Part shown: positions 1-8,806 of the stretch, in pieces
How the letters are laid out: the number at the start of each line of letters is the position of its first letter
How positions within the stretch are numbered: the first letter of the stretch is position 1
Notes under the pieces: model-generated
The model's input: the letters and a program-made list of their open reading frames with translations, nothing else
What the model was told of the DNA's origin: nothing
The model's database searches: none
Program-made: the position numbers and the translations under genes
Origin: Caulobacter rhizosphaerae
GTDB taxonomy: Bacteria; Pseudomonadota; Alphaproteobacteria; Caulobacterales; Caulobacteraceae
Direction of reading: 5' to 3'
Assembly: GCF_010977555.1 (NCBI RefSeq)
Contig: NZ_CP048815.1
Span: 3,278,501-3,342,500 of the forward strand
Length of the DNA stretch: 64,000 bases

Positions 1-1516
1 CCAGGACCTGGGCCCCCTGCCCGTTCGAGCCATGGGCCAGGCGCTTGAGCCGCAGGCCCACCGCATCGGCCACGGCCCCGCCGACGCCCTGGTCGACCTC
101 GTCGAAGATCATCAGCGGCTGGGGCCCCTCACCGCGCCCAGCCAGGGCGGCCTTCAGGGCCAGGGCGAAGCGGGCCAGTTCGCCGCCCGAGGCGATGGCC
201 TCCATCGGCCCGAACGGCGCGCCGGGATTGGTCGAGATCTCGAAGGCCACGCGGTCGATCCCGGTGGGGCCGGCGCGGTCCTCGTCCAGCGGCTCGACGG
301 CCACGCGGAAGCGGGCCTTTTCCAGCTTCAGCGGCGCCAGCTCGGCCTCGACGGCGGCGGCCAGCCGGTCGCCGGCGGCCCGGCGCTCGGCCGACAGCGC
401 CTGGGCGGCGTAGAGATAGGCGTCGCGGGCGTCGGCCGCGTCGCGCTCGGCGGCCGTCAGGGCCTCGGCCGAGGACTCGATGGCCTGCAGCTGGGCGGCG
501 AATTCGGCGCGCTTGCCGGGCAGCAGCTCGACGGCGACGTTCAGTTTGCGGGCCATCCCGCGCAGAGCGAACAATCGCTCCTCGGCCTTTTCCAGCCGGT
601 CGGGCTCGAATTCGAAGCCCTCGGCGGCGGCGTCGATGGCGGCGGCGGCCTCCTGGGCCTCGACCAGGGCGCGGTCGACCGCCTCGCAGGCGGCGGCCAG
701 CTTGGTGACGGCCGGGCCATCGGCGGGCGCGCCGGCCTGGATGGCCCGCTCGCGGGCGCGTTCCAGGGCGCGGAAGGCGCTGGCCAGCTTGCCCGACAGG
801 GCGTCGCCGCCCAGGGCCTCGCTGGCCGCGGCGATATCGGCCAGGGCCTTCTCGGCCGAGCCCAGCAGGGCCCGCTCCTCGGCCAGGGCCGTCTCCTCGC
901 CCTCGCGCGGGTCCAGCCGGTCCAGCTCCGACAGCCGCAGGGTCAGTTCCTCGGTCTCGGCGGCGGCGCGGTCGGCCAGGTCGCGCAGGGCGGCGGCCTT
1001 TTCGCGGGCGGCGCGCCAGGCGCTCCAGGCCGAGGCCACGGTCGCGACGCGAACCTGCCCGAAGGCGTCCAACAGATTGCGGTGGGTGCGCACGTCCAGC
1101 AGGCCGACCGTCTCGTGCTGGCCGTGGACCTCCAGCAGCAGGGCGCCCAGGTCCTTGAGCACGCCGACGCTGGTGGCCTGGTCGTTGACGAAGGCGCGGC
1201 TGCGGCCGTCGGGCGACAGCTGGCGGCGCAGGACCAGGTCCTCGTCGCGGGCGTAGTCCAGGCCCTTGTCGTCGAGATAGGCGAAGGCCGCATGGTCGGC
1301 CGGCAGGGCGAAGATGGCCGTGGCGCTGGCGTGGCCCGCAGCCCCCCGACGAACGAGGCCGGCGTCGGCCCGGGCGCCCGTGGCCAGGCCCAGGGCGTCC
1401 AGGATGATCGACTTGCCCGCCCCGGTCTCGCCGGTCAGGGCGGTCAGGCCCGGACCGATGGCCAGGTCCAGGCTCTCGATGAGCACGACGTCGCGGATGG
1501 AGAGACCGATCAGCAT
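1..1516 (-). CDS. recN: DNA repair protein RecN (3' end outside window)
   Basis: SMC-like ATPase that acts in recombinational repair of double-strand breaks. The minus-strand translation begins MLIGLSIRDVVLIESL and carries a Walker A motif (TGETGAGKS) near residue 30, a long Ala/Glu/Arg-rich coiled-coil centre, and the C-terminal signature ASGGELARFALALK followed by Walker B (MIFDEVDQGVGG). The ATG at 1516 is chosen because the family motif starts immediately after it. About 500 residues are visible and the end runs off the left edge. An SOS-box candidate lies 45 bp upstream, consistent with LexA control. Confidence 0.95.
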   Translation of the reverse strand, partial: MLIGLSIRDVVLIESLDLAIGPGLTALTGETGAGKSIILDALGLATGARADAGLVRRGAAGHASATAIFALPADHAAFAYLDDKGLDYARDEDLVLRRQLSPDGRSRAFVNDQATSVGVLKDLGALLLEVHGQHETVGLLDVRTHRNLLDAFGQVRVATVASAWSAWRAAREKAAALRDLADRAAAETEELTLRLSELDRLDPREGEETALAEERALLGSAEKALADIAAASEALGGDALSGKLASAFRALERARERAIQAGAPADGPAVTKLAAACEAVDRALVEAQEAAAAIDAAAEGFEFEPDRLEKAEERLFALRGMARKLNVAVELLPGKRAEFAAQLQAIESSAEALTAAERDAADARDAYLYAAQALSAERRAAGDRLAAAVEAELAPLKLEKARFRVAVEPLDEDRAGPTGIDRVAFEISTNPGAPFGPMEAIASGGELARFALALKAALAGRGEGPQPLMIFDEVDQGVGGAVADAVGLRLKRLAHGSNGQGAQVL

Positions 1517-1560
1517 GAGCCCTAGGATCGCCGGGAATCACGGTTTTTCATAGTAGGCTT

Positions 1561-1575
1561 GTTCTCGTGGCGTTC
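1561..1575. promoter_or_regulatory. LexA (SOS) box GTTC-N7-GTTC upstream of recN
   Basis: The sequence reads GTTC-TCGTGGC-GTTC, an exact match to the direct-repeat SOS box known for alphaproteobacterial LexA. It sits 45 bp upstream of the recN start, between the bamD terminator and recN, where a repressor site for a DNA-damage gene is expected. Confidence 0.75.
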
Positions 1576-1604
1576 TCGTCGCCCGCCAAGGCCTTCCGGA
1601 AACG

Positions 1605-1636
1605 AAAAACGGGCCGATCCTTCTAGGACCGGCCCG
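1605..1636 (-). terminator. Rho-independent terminator after bamD
   Basis: GC-rich hairpin (CGGGCC arm paired with GGCCCG, with an inner TCCT/AGGA pairing) followed on the minus strand by TTTTT. It begins 8 bp beyond the bamD stop and separates bamD from recN. Confidence 0.75.
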
Positions 1637-1643
1637 CTGTCTT

Positions 1644-2576
1644 CTACATGCCCAGGACGCCCATCAGGCCGCCCTTTTTCTTCTTGGCTTCGCCCGGCGG
1701 GGCCAGGGTGGTGTCCTTGTCGTGGATCAGCCGGTCGATGAGGTTCTTCTTGTTGCCGGCCTTCAGCGGCTCGACGGCGGGCTTGAGGCCGTTGTTGGTC
1801 AGCAGCTTGTAGGCCTCGGCGTACCAGGGATCGCCCGGGAAGTTGTAGCCCAGCACCGCGCCGTTGCGCTTGGCCTCGTCCAGCAGGCCCAGGGTCAGAT
1901 AGCTCTCAACCAGGCGATAGAGGGCCTCGGGGGTGTGCGAGGTGGTCTGGTGGCGGTCGATGACGGTGCGGAACCGGCCGATGGCGGCCAGGGTCTGGCC
2001 GTTGCGCAGGTAGTAGCGGCCGATGGTCATTTCCTTGCCGGCCAACTGGTCGCTGACCATGTCGATCTTCAGGCGGGCGTCCTGGGCGTATTCCGAGTTG
2101 GGATAGCGCTGGACCACGTCGCGCAGGGAGGCCATGGCCTGCTCGGTGGCGGCCTGGTCGCGGTTGACGTCGACGATCTGCTCGAAATAGCAGACGGCCT
2201 TCAGATAGTAGGCGTATGAGGCCGACGGGTTGCCCGGATACAGGCCGATGAAGCGGTCGGCGTCGGAGATCGCCTCGTTGTACTGGTTGCCCATGTAGTG
2301 GGCGTAGCCGGTCATCAGGATCGAGCGGCGCGACCATTCCGAATAGGGGTGCTGGCGCTCGACCTCGCGGAAATAGTCGACGGCCTCGTTCCAGCTGCCG
2401 CGGTCCAGGCGGTTGGCGCCGGTCGAATACAGCAGCTCCACCGGACGCTCTTCGTAAGCCAGGGTGGGCTTCTTGCGCTTGCCGGCGCAGGCGGAGACCG
2501 ACAGGGCGACCAGCACGGCGGTCGCGACCATGGCCACCTTGCGTCCCGAGAAATTACGAAGCACGGACTTTATCAC
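1644..2576 (-). CDS. bamD: Outer membrane assembly lipoprotein BamD
   Basis: Lipoprotein component of the BAM complex that inserts beta-barrel proteins into the outer membrane. The 310-residue protein has a signal peptide with a lipobox (SVSAC, lipidated Cys30). It continues with TPR-type helices characteristic of the YfiO/BamD family (WNEAVDYFREVERQHPYSEW, then GNQYNEAISDADRFIGLYPG). The C-terminus is extended and Lys/Gly-rich (EAKKKKGGLMGVLGM). It lies downstream of lpxC in the same direction, with a terminator directly after it. Family assignment is secure. Confidence 0.94.
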   Translation of the reverse strand: MIKSVLRNFSGRKVAMVATAVLVALSVSACAGKRKKPTLAYEERPVELLYSTGANRLDRGSWNEAVDYFREVERQHPYSEWSRRSILMTGYAHYMGNQYNEAISDADRFIGLYPGNPSASYAYYLKAVCYFEQIVDVNRDQAATEQAMASLRDVVQRYPNSEYAQDARLKIDMVSDQLAGKEMTIGRYYLRNGQTLAAIGRFRTVIDRHQTTSHTPEALYRLVESYLTLGLLDEAKRNGAVLGYNFPGDPWYAEAYKLLTNNGLKPAVEPLKAGNKKNLIDRLIHDKDTTLAPPGEAKKKKGGLMGVLGM

Positions 2577-2767
2577 CCTCGAAGCAAACGTGCGCCCCTG
2601 CGCCGCCGTGCAAGGCTTCTACACCACGCCGATGCGGGCGCAAATGGAAGCCGAGCCGTGACGAGGATACGCCCCAAGACGCATCCCCCGGGGAATCCGC
2701 CCAAACGCTACAGACATCGGCTTTTTGACCAAATCAGGTCGAAGCGCGACGCCTGCGTATCAGTTTG

Positions 2768-3664
2768 TCAGACAGCCTCGGCCAATTCCACCGAATGGGC
2801 GCGCATCCGCCAGGCGGAAGGGTTGGCCATCAGGGCGCGGACGATGGCGTTGTTCAGGCCGTGACCGGCCAGCACGCCCTCGAAGCGGCCGATGATCGGC
2901 GCGCCCAGCACATAGAGGTCGCCCACCGCGTCCAGCGCCTTGTGGCGCACGAACTCGTCGGGACGGCGCAGGCCTTCGGGGTTCAGCACCCGGTCGCCGT
3001 CGATGACCACGGCGTTCTCCATCGTGCCGCCGCGGGCCAGGCCGATGGCGCGCAGGGCCTCGACGTCGCGGAGGAAGCCGAAGGTGCGGCAGTCGGACAG
3101 CTCGGCGCGGAACGAGTCCTCGTCCACCACCAGGTCGACGCGCTGGCGGCCGATGGCCTTGCTGGCGAAGGCGATCTCGAAGGCCACCTCGAAGCGGTCG
3201 CTCGGCGACAGGCTGGCGCGCTTGTCGCCGTCCTCGACCGCTACCGTCTTGAGGATCTCGATGTAGCGACGAGCGGCTTCCTGCTTGCGACGACCCGCGC
3301 GGTCGAGGATCTGGACGAAGGGCTCGGACGAGCCGTCCATGATCGGCACTTCCGGACCGTCCAGCTCGACGACGCAGTTGTCGATGGCCAGGGCCGCCAG
3401 GGCGGCCATCAGGTGCTCGATGGTCGAGACGCGCACGTCGGCGGCGTTGTTGATCACGGTGCCCAGCTGGGTCTGGCAGACGGCGTCCGGCTTGACCGGC
3501 ACGCGGTTGTCGCGATCGTGGATATCGGTGCGTACGAAGACGACGCCGGCGTCGACCGGCGCGGGGCGCACGGCGACGCGCACGTGCGAGCCGGTGTGCA
3601 GGCCCACCCCGGCGAAGATGACCGGTCCGGCGACCGTATGCTGAAAATATGCCGAAGCCGACAC
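2768..3664 (-). CDS. lpxC: UDP-3-O-acyl-N-acetylglucosamine deacetylase LpxC
   Basis: Zinc amidase that catalyses the committed step of lipid A synthesis. The 298-residue protein carries the family zinc ligands and motifs: STIEHLMAAL (His84), HKALDAVGDL (His241, Asp245) and AGHGLNN (His268). Length is normal for LpxC. The start MSASAYFQHTVAGP leads straight into the conserved N-terminal fold. The gene is followed by bamD and recN on the same strand, an arrangement of envelope and repair genes found in Caulobacter. Confidence 0.97.
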   Translation of the reverse strand: MSASAYFQHTVAGPVIFAGVGLHTGSHVRVAVRPAPVDAGVVFVRTDIHDRDNRVPVKPDAVCQTQLGTVINNAADVRVSTIEHLMAALAALAIDNCVVELDGPEVPIMDGSSEPFVQILDRAGRRKQEAARRYIEILKTVAVEDGDKRASLSPSDRFEVAFEIAFASKAIGRQRVDLVVDEDSFRAELSDCRTFGFLRDVEALRAIGLARGGTMENAVVIDGDRVLNPEGLRRPDEFVRHKALDAVGDLYVLGAPIIGRFEGVLAGHGLNNAIVRALMANPSAWRMRAHSVELAEAV

Positions 3665-3953
3665 GTGAGACCCTTACCTTGACCAGCGGGGCGGTTCATC
3701 GACCGCCTTCTCGCCCCGCCTAACATCTAGGGAAAATGCTGCGTCGCGGCAAAGCAAGTCCTGTTTCCGATTGTTACCTCTGTAGTCGTTTGTTTTTCAT
3801 GGCTTTTTCGGACGATCAACGGTCATATTTTCGTCGCATTGCGAAGCTTGGCGCCTGAGAGGACGATCTTGCGCCCCTCCCCTGGCTTCGCTGGCATGTC
3901 CTCGCTAGGCTTGCGGCTCTTTCCGGCGCCAACGCCTCCTGGATACCGCTTCC
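3665..3953. other. Divergent intergenic region lpxC / S9 peptidase
   Basis: 289 bp between two divergent starts. It is AT-richer than its surroundings around 3755-3840 (runs such as TTGTTTTTCATGGCTTTTT) and must hold the promoters of both genes. No RNA gene or repeat was recognised; short ORFs here lack family features. Confidence 0.5.
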
Positions 3954-6059
3954 ATGACCAAGACCTTGCGCACAGCCGCTTCCGTCCTCGCCCTATCCAT
4001 GGGGGCCCTGTCGGTCGCCGCCTTGGCCCCGGCGCCGGCCGCTTTCGCTGAAGGCCGCGGCTTCACCGCCAAGGACATGGTGCAGCTGGAGCGGATCAGC
4101 GATCCGCGCGTGTCGCCCGACGGCCGCTTCGTCGTCTACAGCGTGCGGACGATGGACTACGCGGCCAACAAGGCCTCGATGTCGCTGTGGATCGCCGACC
4201 TGAAGGCCAGGATGGCCCCGCGCCGGCTGGCGGTGTCCGACGGCGGGGCCAGCAGCCCCCGCTGGTCGCCCGACGGCAAGGCCCTGTATTTCGTCTCGGG
4301 ACGGACCGGCGGTCTGGACCAGGTCTATCGCACCGACGCGGCCGGCGAGACCGCCGTCCAGGTGACCAAGGCTCCGTTCGACGTCGGCGCCTTCAAGATC
4401 GCGCCCGACGGCAAGACCATCGTCATCGCCCAGGCCGTGTTCCCCGACTGCGACACGCTGGAGTGCACCAAGGACAGGCTGGCGGCCAAGGGCGGGCAGA
4501 AGACCACCGGGGTGGTCTACGACAAGCTGTTCATCCGCCACTGGGACACCTGGGCGGACGGGACGCAGAATCACCTCTACGCCCTGAAGCTGGACGAGGC
4601 GGGCATCGCCACGGGCGCGCCGGTGGCGCTGATGAACGGCTTCAACGGCGACGCGCCGACCAAGCCGTTCGGCGGCGACGAGGACTTCGCCATCACGCCG
4701 GACGGCAAGACCGTGGTGTTCTCGGCCAAGCTGGCCGACCGCGAGGAATCGTGGAGCACCAACTACGACCTGTGGCGCGCGCCCCTGGATGGCTCAGCCA
4801 AGCCCGAGAACACGACGGAGGCCAACAAGGCCTGGGACGCCCAGCCCAGCGTCTCGCCCGATGGCAAGGTCCAGGCCTGGCTGGCCATGAAGCGCCCCGG
4901 CTTCGAGGCCGACCGCTTCGCCATCATGGTCCGCGAGGGCGACAAAATCCGCGAGCTCTCGCCCGCCTGGGACCGCTCGGCCCAGTCGATCGCCTGGAGC
5001 GCCGACGGCAAAGCCATCTACACGACCGCTGAGGACGTGGGCCAGACCAAGCTGTTCGCCGTCGACGTCAAGACCGGCAAGGTCACCGCCCTGACCGGCG
5101 AGGGCCATGTCAGCGGCTTCAGCGTCGGCCCGCAGTCGATCGTCTACGCCCAGGACAACCTGAAGGGCCCGGCCCAGCTCTACGCCCTGTCGACGGTCAA
5201 GAAGGGCGAGGCGCCCATCAAGCTGACCAACAACAACGCCGAGGCGCTGGCCGGCGTGGCCATGGGCGAGCCCGAGCAGTTCAGCTTCCCCGGCTGGAAC
5301 GGCGAGACCGTGCACGGCTACCTGGTCAAGCCGGCCAATTTCGACCCGGCCAAGAAATACCCGGTCGCCTTCCTGATCCATGGCGGCCCGCAAGGCAGCT
5401 TCGGCAACCTCTTCCACTATCGTTGGAACGCCCAGACCTACGCCGGGGCCGGCTATGCGGTGGTGATGATCGATTTCCATGGCTCGACCGGCTACGGCCA
5501 GGCCTTCACCGACGCGATCAGCCAGCATTGGGGCGACCGCCCGCTGGAGGACCTGCAGAAGGGCTGGGCCTTCGCGACCGGCAAGTACGGCTTCCTCGAC
5601 AAGGACCGCGCCTGCGCCCTGGGCGGCTCATACGGCGGCTTCATGATCAACTGGATCGCCAGCCAGTGGAAGGAGCCCTGGAAGTGCCTGGTCGACCACG
5701 ACGGCATCTTCGACAGCCGGTTCATGGGCTATTCGACCGAAGAGCTGTGGTTCAGCGAATGGGAAAACGGCGGCCCGCCCTACCAGGCCGGCACGACCTA
5801 TTCCAAGTTCAACCCCGCCGACCATGTGGACCAGTGGAGCGTGCCCGAACTGGTGGTCCAGGGCGGCCAGGACTTCCGCGTGCCGCTCGAGGAAGGCATC
5901 GGCACGTTCACGGCCCTGCAGCGCAAGGGCGTCCCCAGCAAGCTGCTGTATTTCCCCAACGAGAACCACTGGGTGCTGAAGGCCCAGAACTCGGTGCAGT
6001 GGCACGACGAGGTGCTGAAATGGCTCGACCAGTGGACCAAGGGCGAGCAGGTCAAGTAA
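3954..6059 (+). CDS. Secreted S9-family prolyl oligopeptidase / acylaminoacyl-peptidase
   Basis: Serine peptidase that probably degrades oligopeptides in the periplasm. The 701-residue protein starts with a signal peptide (hydrophobic stretch to about residue 32, AAFA-EG cleavage). A WD40-like/TolB-type propeller follows (repeats such as VSPDGRFVVYS, WSPDGKALYFVS, ITPDGKTVVFSA). The C-terminal alpha/beta-hydrolase domain from about residue 440 has the nucleophile motif GGSYGG (Ser559), Asp640 in GGQDFRVP and His672 in NENHWV. The catalytic triad is complete. Substrate is not predictable from sequence. Confidence 0.92.
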   Translation: MTKTLRTAASVLALSMGALSVAALAPAPAAFAEGRGFTAKDMVQLERISDPRVSPDGRFVVYSVRTMDYAANKASMSLWIADLKARMAPRRLAVSDGGASSPRWSPDGKALYFVSGRTGGLDQVYRTDAAGETAVQVTKAPFDVGAFKIAPDGKTIVIAQAVFPDCDTLECTKDRLAAKGGQKTTGVVYDKLFIRHWDTWADGTQNHLYALKLDEAGIATGAPVALMNGFNGDAPTKPFGGDEDFAITPDGKTVVFSAKLADREESWSTNYDLWRAPLDGSAKPENTTEANKAWDAQPSVSPDGKVQAWLAMKRPGFEADRFAIMVREGDKIRELSPAWDRSAQSIAWSADGKAIYTTAEDVGQTKLFAVDVKTGKVTALTGEGHVSGFSVGPQSIVYAQDNLKGPAQLYALSTVKKGEAPIKLTNNNAEALAGVAMGEPEQFSFPGWNGETVHGYLVKPANFDPAKKYPVAFLIHGGPQGSFGNLFHYRWNAQTYAGAGYAVVMIDFHGSTGYGQAFTDAISQHWGDRPLEDLQKGWAFATGKYGFLDKDRACALGGSYGGFMINWIASQWKEPWKCLVDHDGIFDSRFMGYSTEELWFSEWENGGPPYQAGTTYSKFNPADHVDQWSVPELVVQGGQDFRVPLEEGIGTFTALQRKGVPSKLLYFPNENHWVLKAQNSVQWHDEVLKWLDQWTKGEQVK

Positions 6060-6119
6060 TACGCTTATAAGTTGCAGATCAGCGCCCCTTCCGTTAGTTT
6101 GGAGGCGGAAGGGGCGATC

Positions 6120-7184
6120 ATGTTCCAGCTGTTCCGCGCGATCTCGAACCGCATCACGCTGCAATCTCGATTGGGCGGACGCTATGCCGAGGCCCGGGTG
6201 CTGGCCGCCGAGCTGGACCTGGATCTGACCGAGATCGCCCTGCGCCACGGCAGCCAGGGCCATGCCGAGGGCGGCACGACCGCCGACAATAGCCAGGCCG
6301 AGCGCGAGGAGAAGTTCAGGCGCCTGACCGAGGGCTTCAACAGCCCCTACCCCAGCGAACAGATCGCCGCGGCCGTCGACCTGCGCAAATGGATGGTGCG
6401 CGACTACGGCCTGGAGCGGCTGAGGTGGTTCGTGCCGCAGCTGCGCGAACGGTACATCCACGCGATCGGACCCAAGGCCGCCAAGCTGGAGCCGATCGTC
6501 TTCGCCCCCGAGGACGCCAACCGCGCCGAGCTGGAGGCCGAGGCCCTGAGCCTGCTGGAGCGCCTGAAGCTGCTCTACACCCTCAGCAGCGAGCGCGAGG
6601 TGCTGACGGGCCGAATGCGGCGCTGGGCCCTGGGCCTGCTGTGCTGGCTGTTCCTGGCGCTGATGATCACCCGCCTGCTGCCCAACATCAGCCCGCCCGG
6701 CGCCATTCGCGAGTCGGTGACGGTGATCGCCAACTTCTCGCTGATCGCCTTCGTTGGCGCGGCCGGAGCCATGGTCTCGGTCCTGAGGCGCACCGAGTCG
6801 GCCATGGCCTCGGCCTCGTCCGACATCGACCCCGTGCGCCAGGTCAGCGCGCTGAGCCAGGGCCTGACGGCCGTGTTCATCGCCGCCTTCGTGGGCATGT
6901 CGGTGTCCTTCGTGCTGGTGGCCTTCTTCGCCAGCGGGCTGGTGCGCGAGGGCGCGATCGTCGGGTCGGGGGCCGCGACGCTGTTCCCGCAGATCGTGCC
7001 CTGCCGCTACGACTGCCCGATCACCCTGGTCAATCGCGGCCTGATGTTCCCGGCCGCCGTCGACGCCGCCAAGATGATGGTCTGGGCCTTCATCGGCGGC
7101 TTTTCCGAACAGCTGGTGCCCGACGTGCTGGACCGTCTGACCAAGGCCGCTCGGCAGACGAAGAAACCGTCGGAGGCGGCGTAG
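6120..7184 (+). CDS. Membrane protein of unknown function
   Basis: Not recognised. The N-terminal half is soluble and charged, with a helical region ending TLSSEREVLTGRMRR. Three hydrophobic segments follow at roughly residues 165-185, 195-220 and 250-275, then a polar C-terminus. The ATG at 6120 is preferred over an in-frame TTG at 6072 because it follows a GGAAGGGG ribosome-binding site; it gives 354 residues. It lies 60 bp after the S9 peptidase in the same direction, so co-transcription is possible. Confidence 0.75.
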   Translation: MFQLFRAISNRITLQSRLGGRYAEARVLAAELDLDLTEIALRHGSQGHAEGGTTADNSQAEREEKFRRLTEGFNSPYPSEQIAAAVDLRKWMVRDYGLERLRWFVPQLRERYIHAIGPKAAKLEPIVFAPEDANRAELEAEALSLLERLKLLYTLSSEREVLTGRMRRWALGLLCWLFLALMITRLLPNISPPGAIRESVTVIANFSLIAFVGAAGAMVSVLRRTESAMASASSDIDPVRQVSALSQGLTAVFIAAFVGMSVSFVLVAFFASGLVREGAIVGSGAATLFPQIVPCRYDCPITLVNRGLMFPAAVDAAKMMVWAFIGGFSEQLVPDVLDRLTKAARQTKKPSEAA

Positions 7185-7187
7185 GCC

Positions 7188-7266
7188 GGGGACATGCCCT
7201 TGCGGCGTGTCCCCAGTTTCAGGCGCCGCGCTTGCCGATGGGGACATGCCGCAAGGGCATGTTCCC
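7188..7266. repeat. Pair of inverted 27-bp palindromic repeats
   Basis: Two imperfect palindromes that begin GGGGACATGCC and end in GTCCCC or GTTCCC occur at 7188-7214 and 7240-7266. The second is the reverse complement of the first apart from small changes. They fill the gap between two convergent genes, the usual place for REP-like elements, and may also end transcription. Confidence 0.7.
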
Positions 7267-7269
7267 AGC

Positions 7270-8025
7270 TTAGATCCGCCCCGTCGCCACCGCCCAGGTC
7301 AGCCGCAGGCGCTTCTCCAGCTCGCCCAGCTCCCGCGCGCCCAACTGCGCCATCGCCAGGGCCGCCGGCGCCGCGGCCGGAAAGGCGGCGATCGGCAAGG
7401 CCTTGAGCGCCACATTGGCCTTGGCGCGCGCCTCCCCCACCCGGCGGCGGACGTCGCCCTGCGTCCAGTCGGCCGGCAGGCGCTGGACCCCCGCCCGCTT
7501 CAGCCGCCACAGTCCCGCCAGGCCATAGGCCCGGGCGGCGTCCTGCACGGCGTGGGGATCGGCCTTGGGGTCCAGCCGCCAGGCGGCCAGCATCGCCGTC
7601 GCCCCGGCCGTGGCGTCGACATAGGCCAGGACCTGGCCCTTCGTCTCGAATGGCGTAGCGTCGAGATCGGCCATCCGGGCCTCGGCCATCTCGGCCAGGG
7701 CGCCCAGGGGATAGCCGGCGGCGGCCACGGCCTCGACCGTGGGGTGGCGGCGCGGCGGCTGGCCGGCGGCGATCTCCTCCATGGCCTCGCGCCACCAGGT
7801 CAGGCGGATCTCGCCCATCAGGGCGTTGCTAACCCCGCCGGCCACCCGGGCCAGCTCGTAGTTGAAGGCGTAGAGCGCGATCACGTCGGTCCGCGCCTTG
7901 GGATCGGCAATGAACCGGCTGGCCAGCCAACGGTCGGGATCGACCCGGCGCACCAGGGCGTCCAGATCGGTGTCCGGGGCGTCGTTGCGGTGGGCGATGT
8001 CCAGCGTGGTCTTCGGCGTCGTCAT
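7270..8025 (-). CDS. Squalene/phytoene synthase-family protein (NDUFAF6-like)
   Basis: All-helical isoprenoid-synthase-fold protein of 251 residues. Family landmarks are ALYAFNYELARV (about residues 50-62) and GEIRLTWWREAMEEI (about 71-85). The first aspartate-rich DDxxD motif of true squalene/phytoene synthases is not visible, and the first landmark reads NYELARVAGGVSNALM instead. This matches the NDUFAF6-like branch, linked in mitochondria to complex I assembly, rather than a carotenoid enzyme. There are no carotenoid or hopanoid genes nearby. In many alphaproteobacteria it lies near secDF, as here. Confidence 0.8.
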   Translation of the reverse strand: MTTPKTTLDIAHRNDAPDTDLDALVRRVDPDRWLASRFIADPKARTDVIALYAFNYELARVAGGVSNALMGEIRLTWWREAMEEIAAGQPPRRHPTVEAVAAAGYPLGALAEMAEARMADLDATPFETKGQVLAYVDATAGATAMLAAWRLDPKADPHAVQDAARAYGLAGLWRLKRAGVQRLPADWTQGDVRRRVGEARAKANVALKALPIAAFPAAAPAALAMAQLGARELGELEKRLRLTWAVATGRI

Positions 8026-8052
8026 GGGCGCGGCTTATGCGCCGCCTAGCCC

Positions 8053-8085
8053 AAAAGAAAAAGGCCCACGGGTCCCGTGGGCCTT
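8053..8085 (-). terminator. Rho-independent terminator
   Basis: Perfect hairpin AAGGCCCACGG / CCGTGGGCCTT with a 3-nt loop, followed on the minus strand by TTTTTCTTTT. It lies 24 bp beyond the stop of the PuuD-like membrane protein gene. Confidence 0.85.
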
Positions 8086-8108
8086 CCTCGTCCGTCCTGA
8101 TCGGGCGA

Positions 8109-8723
8109 TCAGTTGAACAGCGTCTGGTACATCGTCATCGTCGCCAGCATCGGGATGCTGAGCAGGGTGTTGATGCGCGAGAACAGCATGGCCATCTTGG
8201 CCGCCTTGGCCTTGGCGTCGGCGTCCACCTCGACGATGCCCAGGGCCCGCTTCTGGTTCGGCCAGATCACGCCCCAGACATTGATGAACATGATCGTCGC
8301 CAGCCACATGCCCAGGCCGATGAAGGTGAAGCCCATGTCGACGCCGCGCTCGTAGCCGCCCCACAGGCCGAAGGTCGCCGCCTCGGCCAGGTAGCCGCGA
8401 CTGAACGCCAGGACCACGCCCATCAGCCAGGTGGCCAGCGCCGCCCAACGGAACCAGAACAGCGCCTCGGGGGCGATGTACTTGGACACCGCCGGCTTCA
8501 GCTCGGCCGGGATCTGCGGCATGACGCGGATCTGCACGAAGTTGAAATAGTACAGCAGCCCGATCCACAGGATGCCGAAGAACACGTGCAGCAGGCGGAA
8601 CACCGCCTGGAAATAGGCCTCGTCGAAGCCGTGCGGGCTGTGGCCGAAGCCGAACGCGATCACCAGCGCCAGCAGGACGCTGACGATGATGGTGTTGCGG
8701 AAATTGGAAAGTAGTCCGGTCAT
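8109..8723 (-). CDS. Urate hydroxylase PuuD-like / DUF989 membrane protein
   Basis: Integral membrane protein of 204 residues with about four hydrophobic helices: NTIIVSVLLALVIAFGF, FFGILWIGLLYYF, FRWAALATWLMGVVLAF and FIGLGMWLATIMFINVWGVIW. The family includes the N-terminal domain of PuuD-type urate oxidase; the HVFFGILWIGLLYYFN and NVWGVIWPNQK segments are typical. There are no purine catabolism genes nearby, so the urate role is uncertain. It is followed by a strong terminator. Confidence 0.7.
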   Translation of the reverse strand: MTGLLSNFRNTIIVSVLLALVIAFGFGHSPHGFDEAYFQAVFRLLHVFFGILWIGLLYYFNFVQIRVMPQIPAELKPAVSKYIAPEALFWFRWAALATWLMGVVLAFSRGYLAEAATFGLWGGYERGVDMGFTFIGLGMWLATIMFINVWGVIWPNQKRALGIVEVDADAKAKAAKMAMLFSRINTLLSIPMLATMTMYQTLFN

Positions 8724-8806
8724 GTCCAGGCCCCCTAATGCCCCTGTTGCAGGGTCAGGTATAGGGCGTCTGGCGGAGTCGGCAAATAGACGCGATTGGC
8801 CCCGCC

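Noticed and set aside
129..1541. Long minus-strand ORF of 470 codons over recN in another frame
   Set aside because: Arg/Pro/Gly-rich shadow of recN; the recN frame carries the real motifs.
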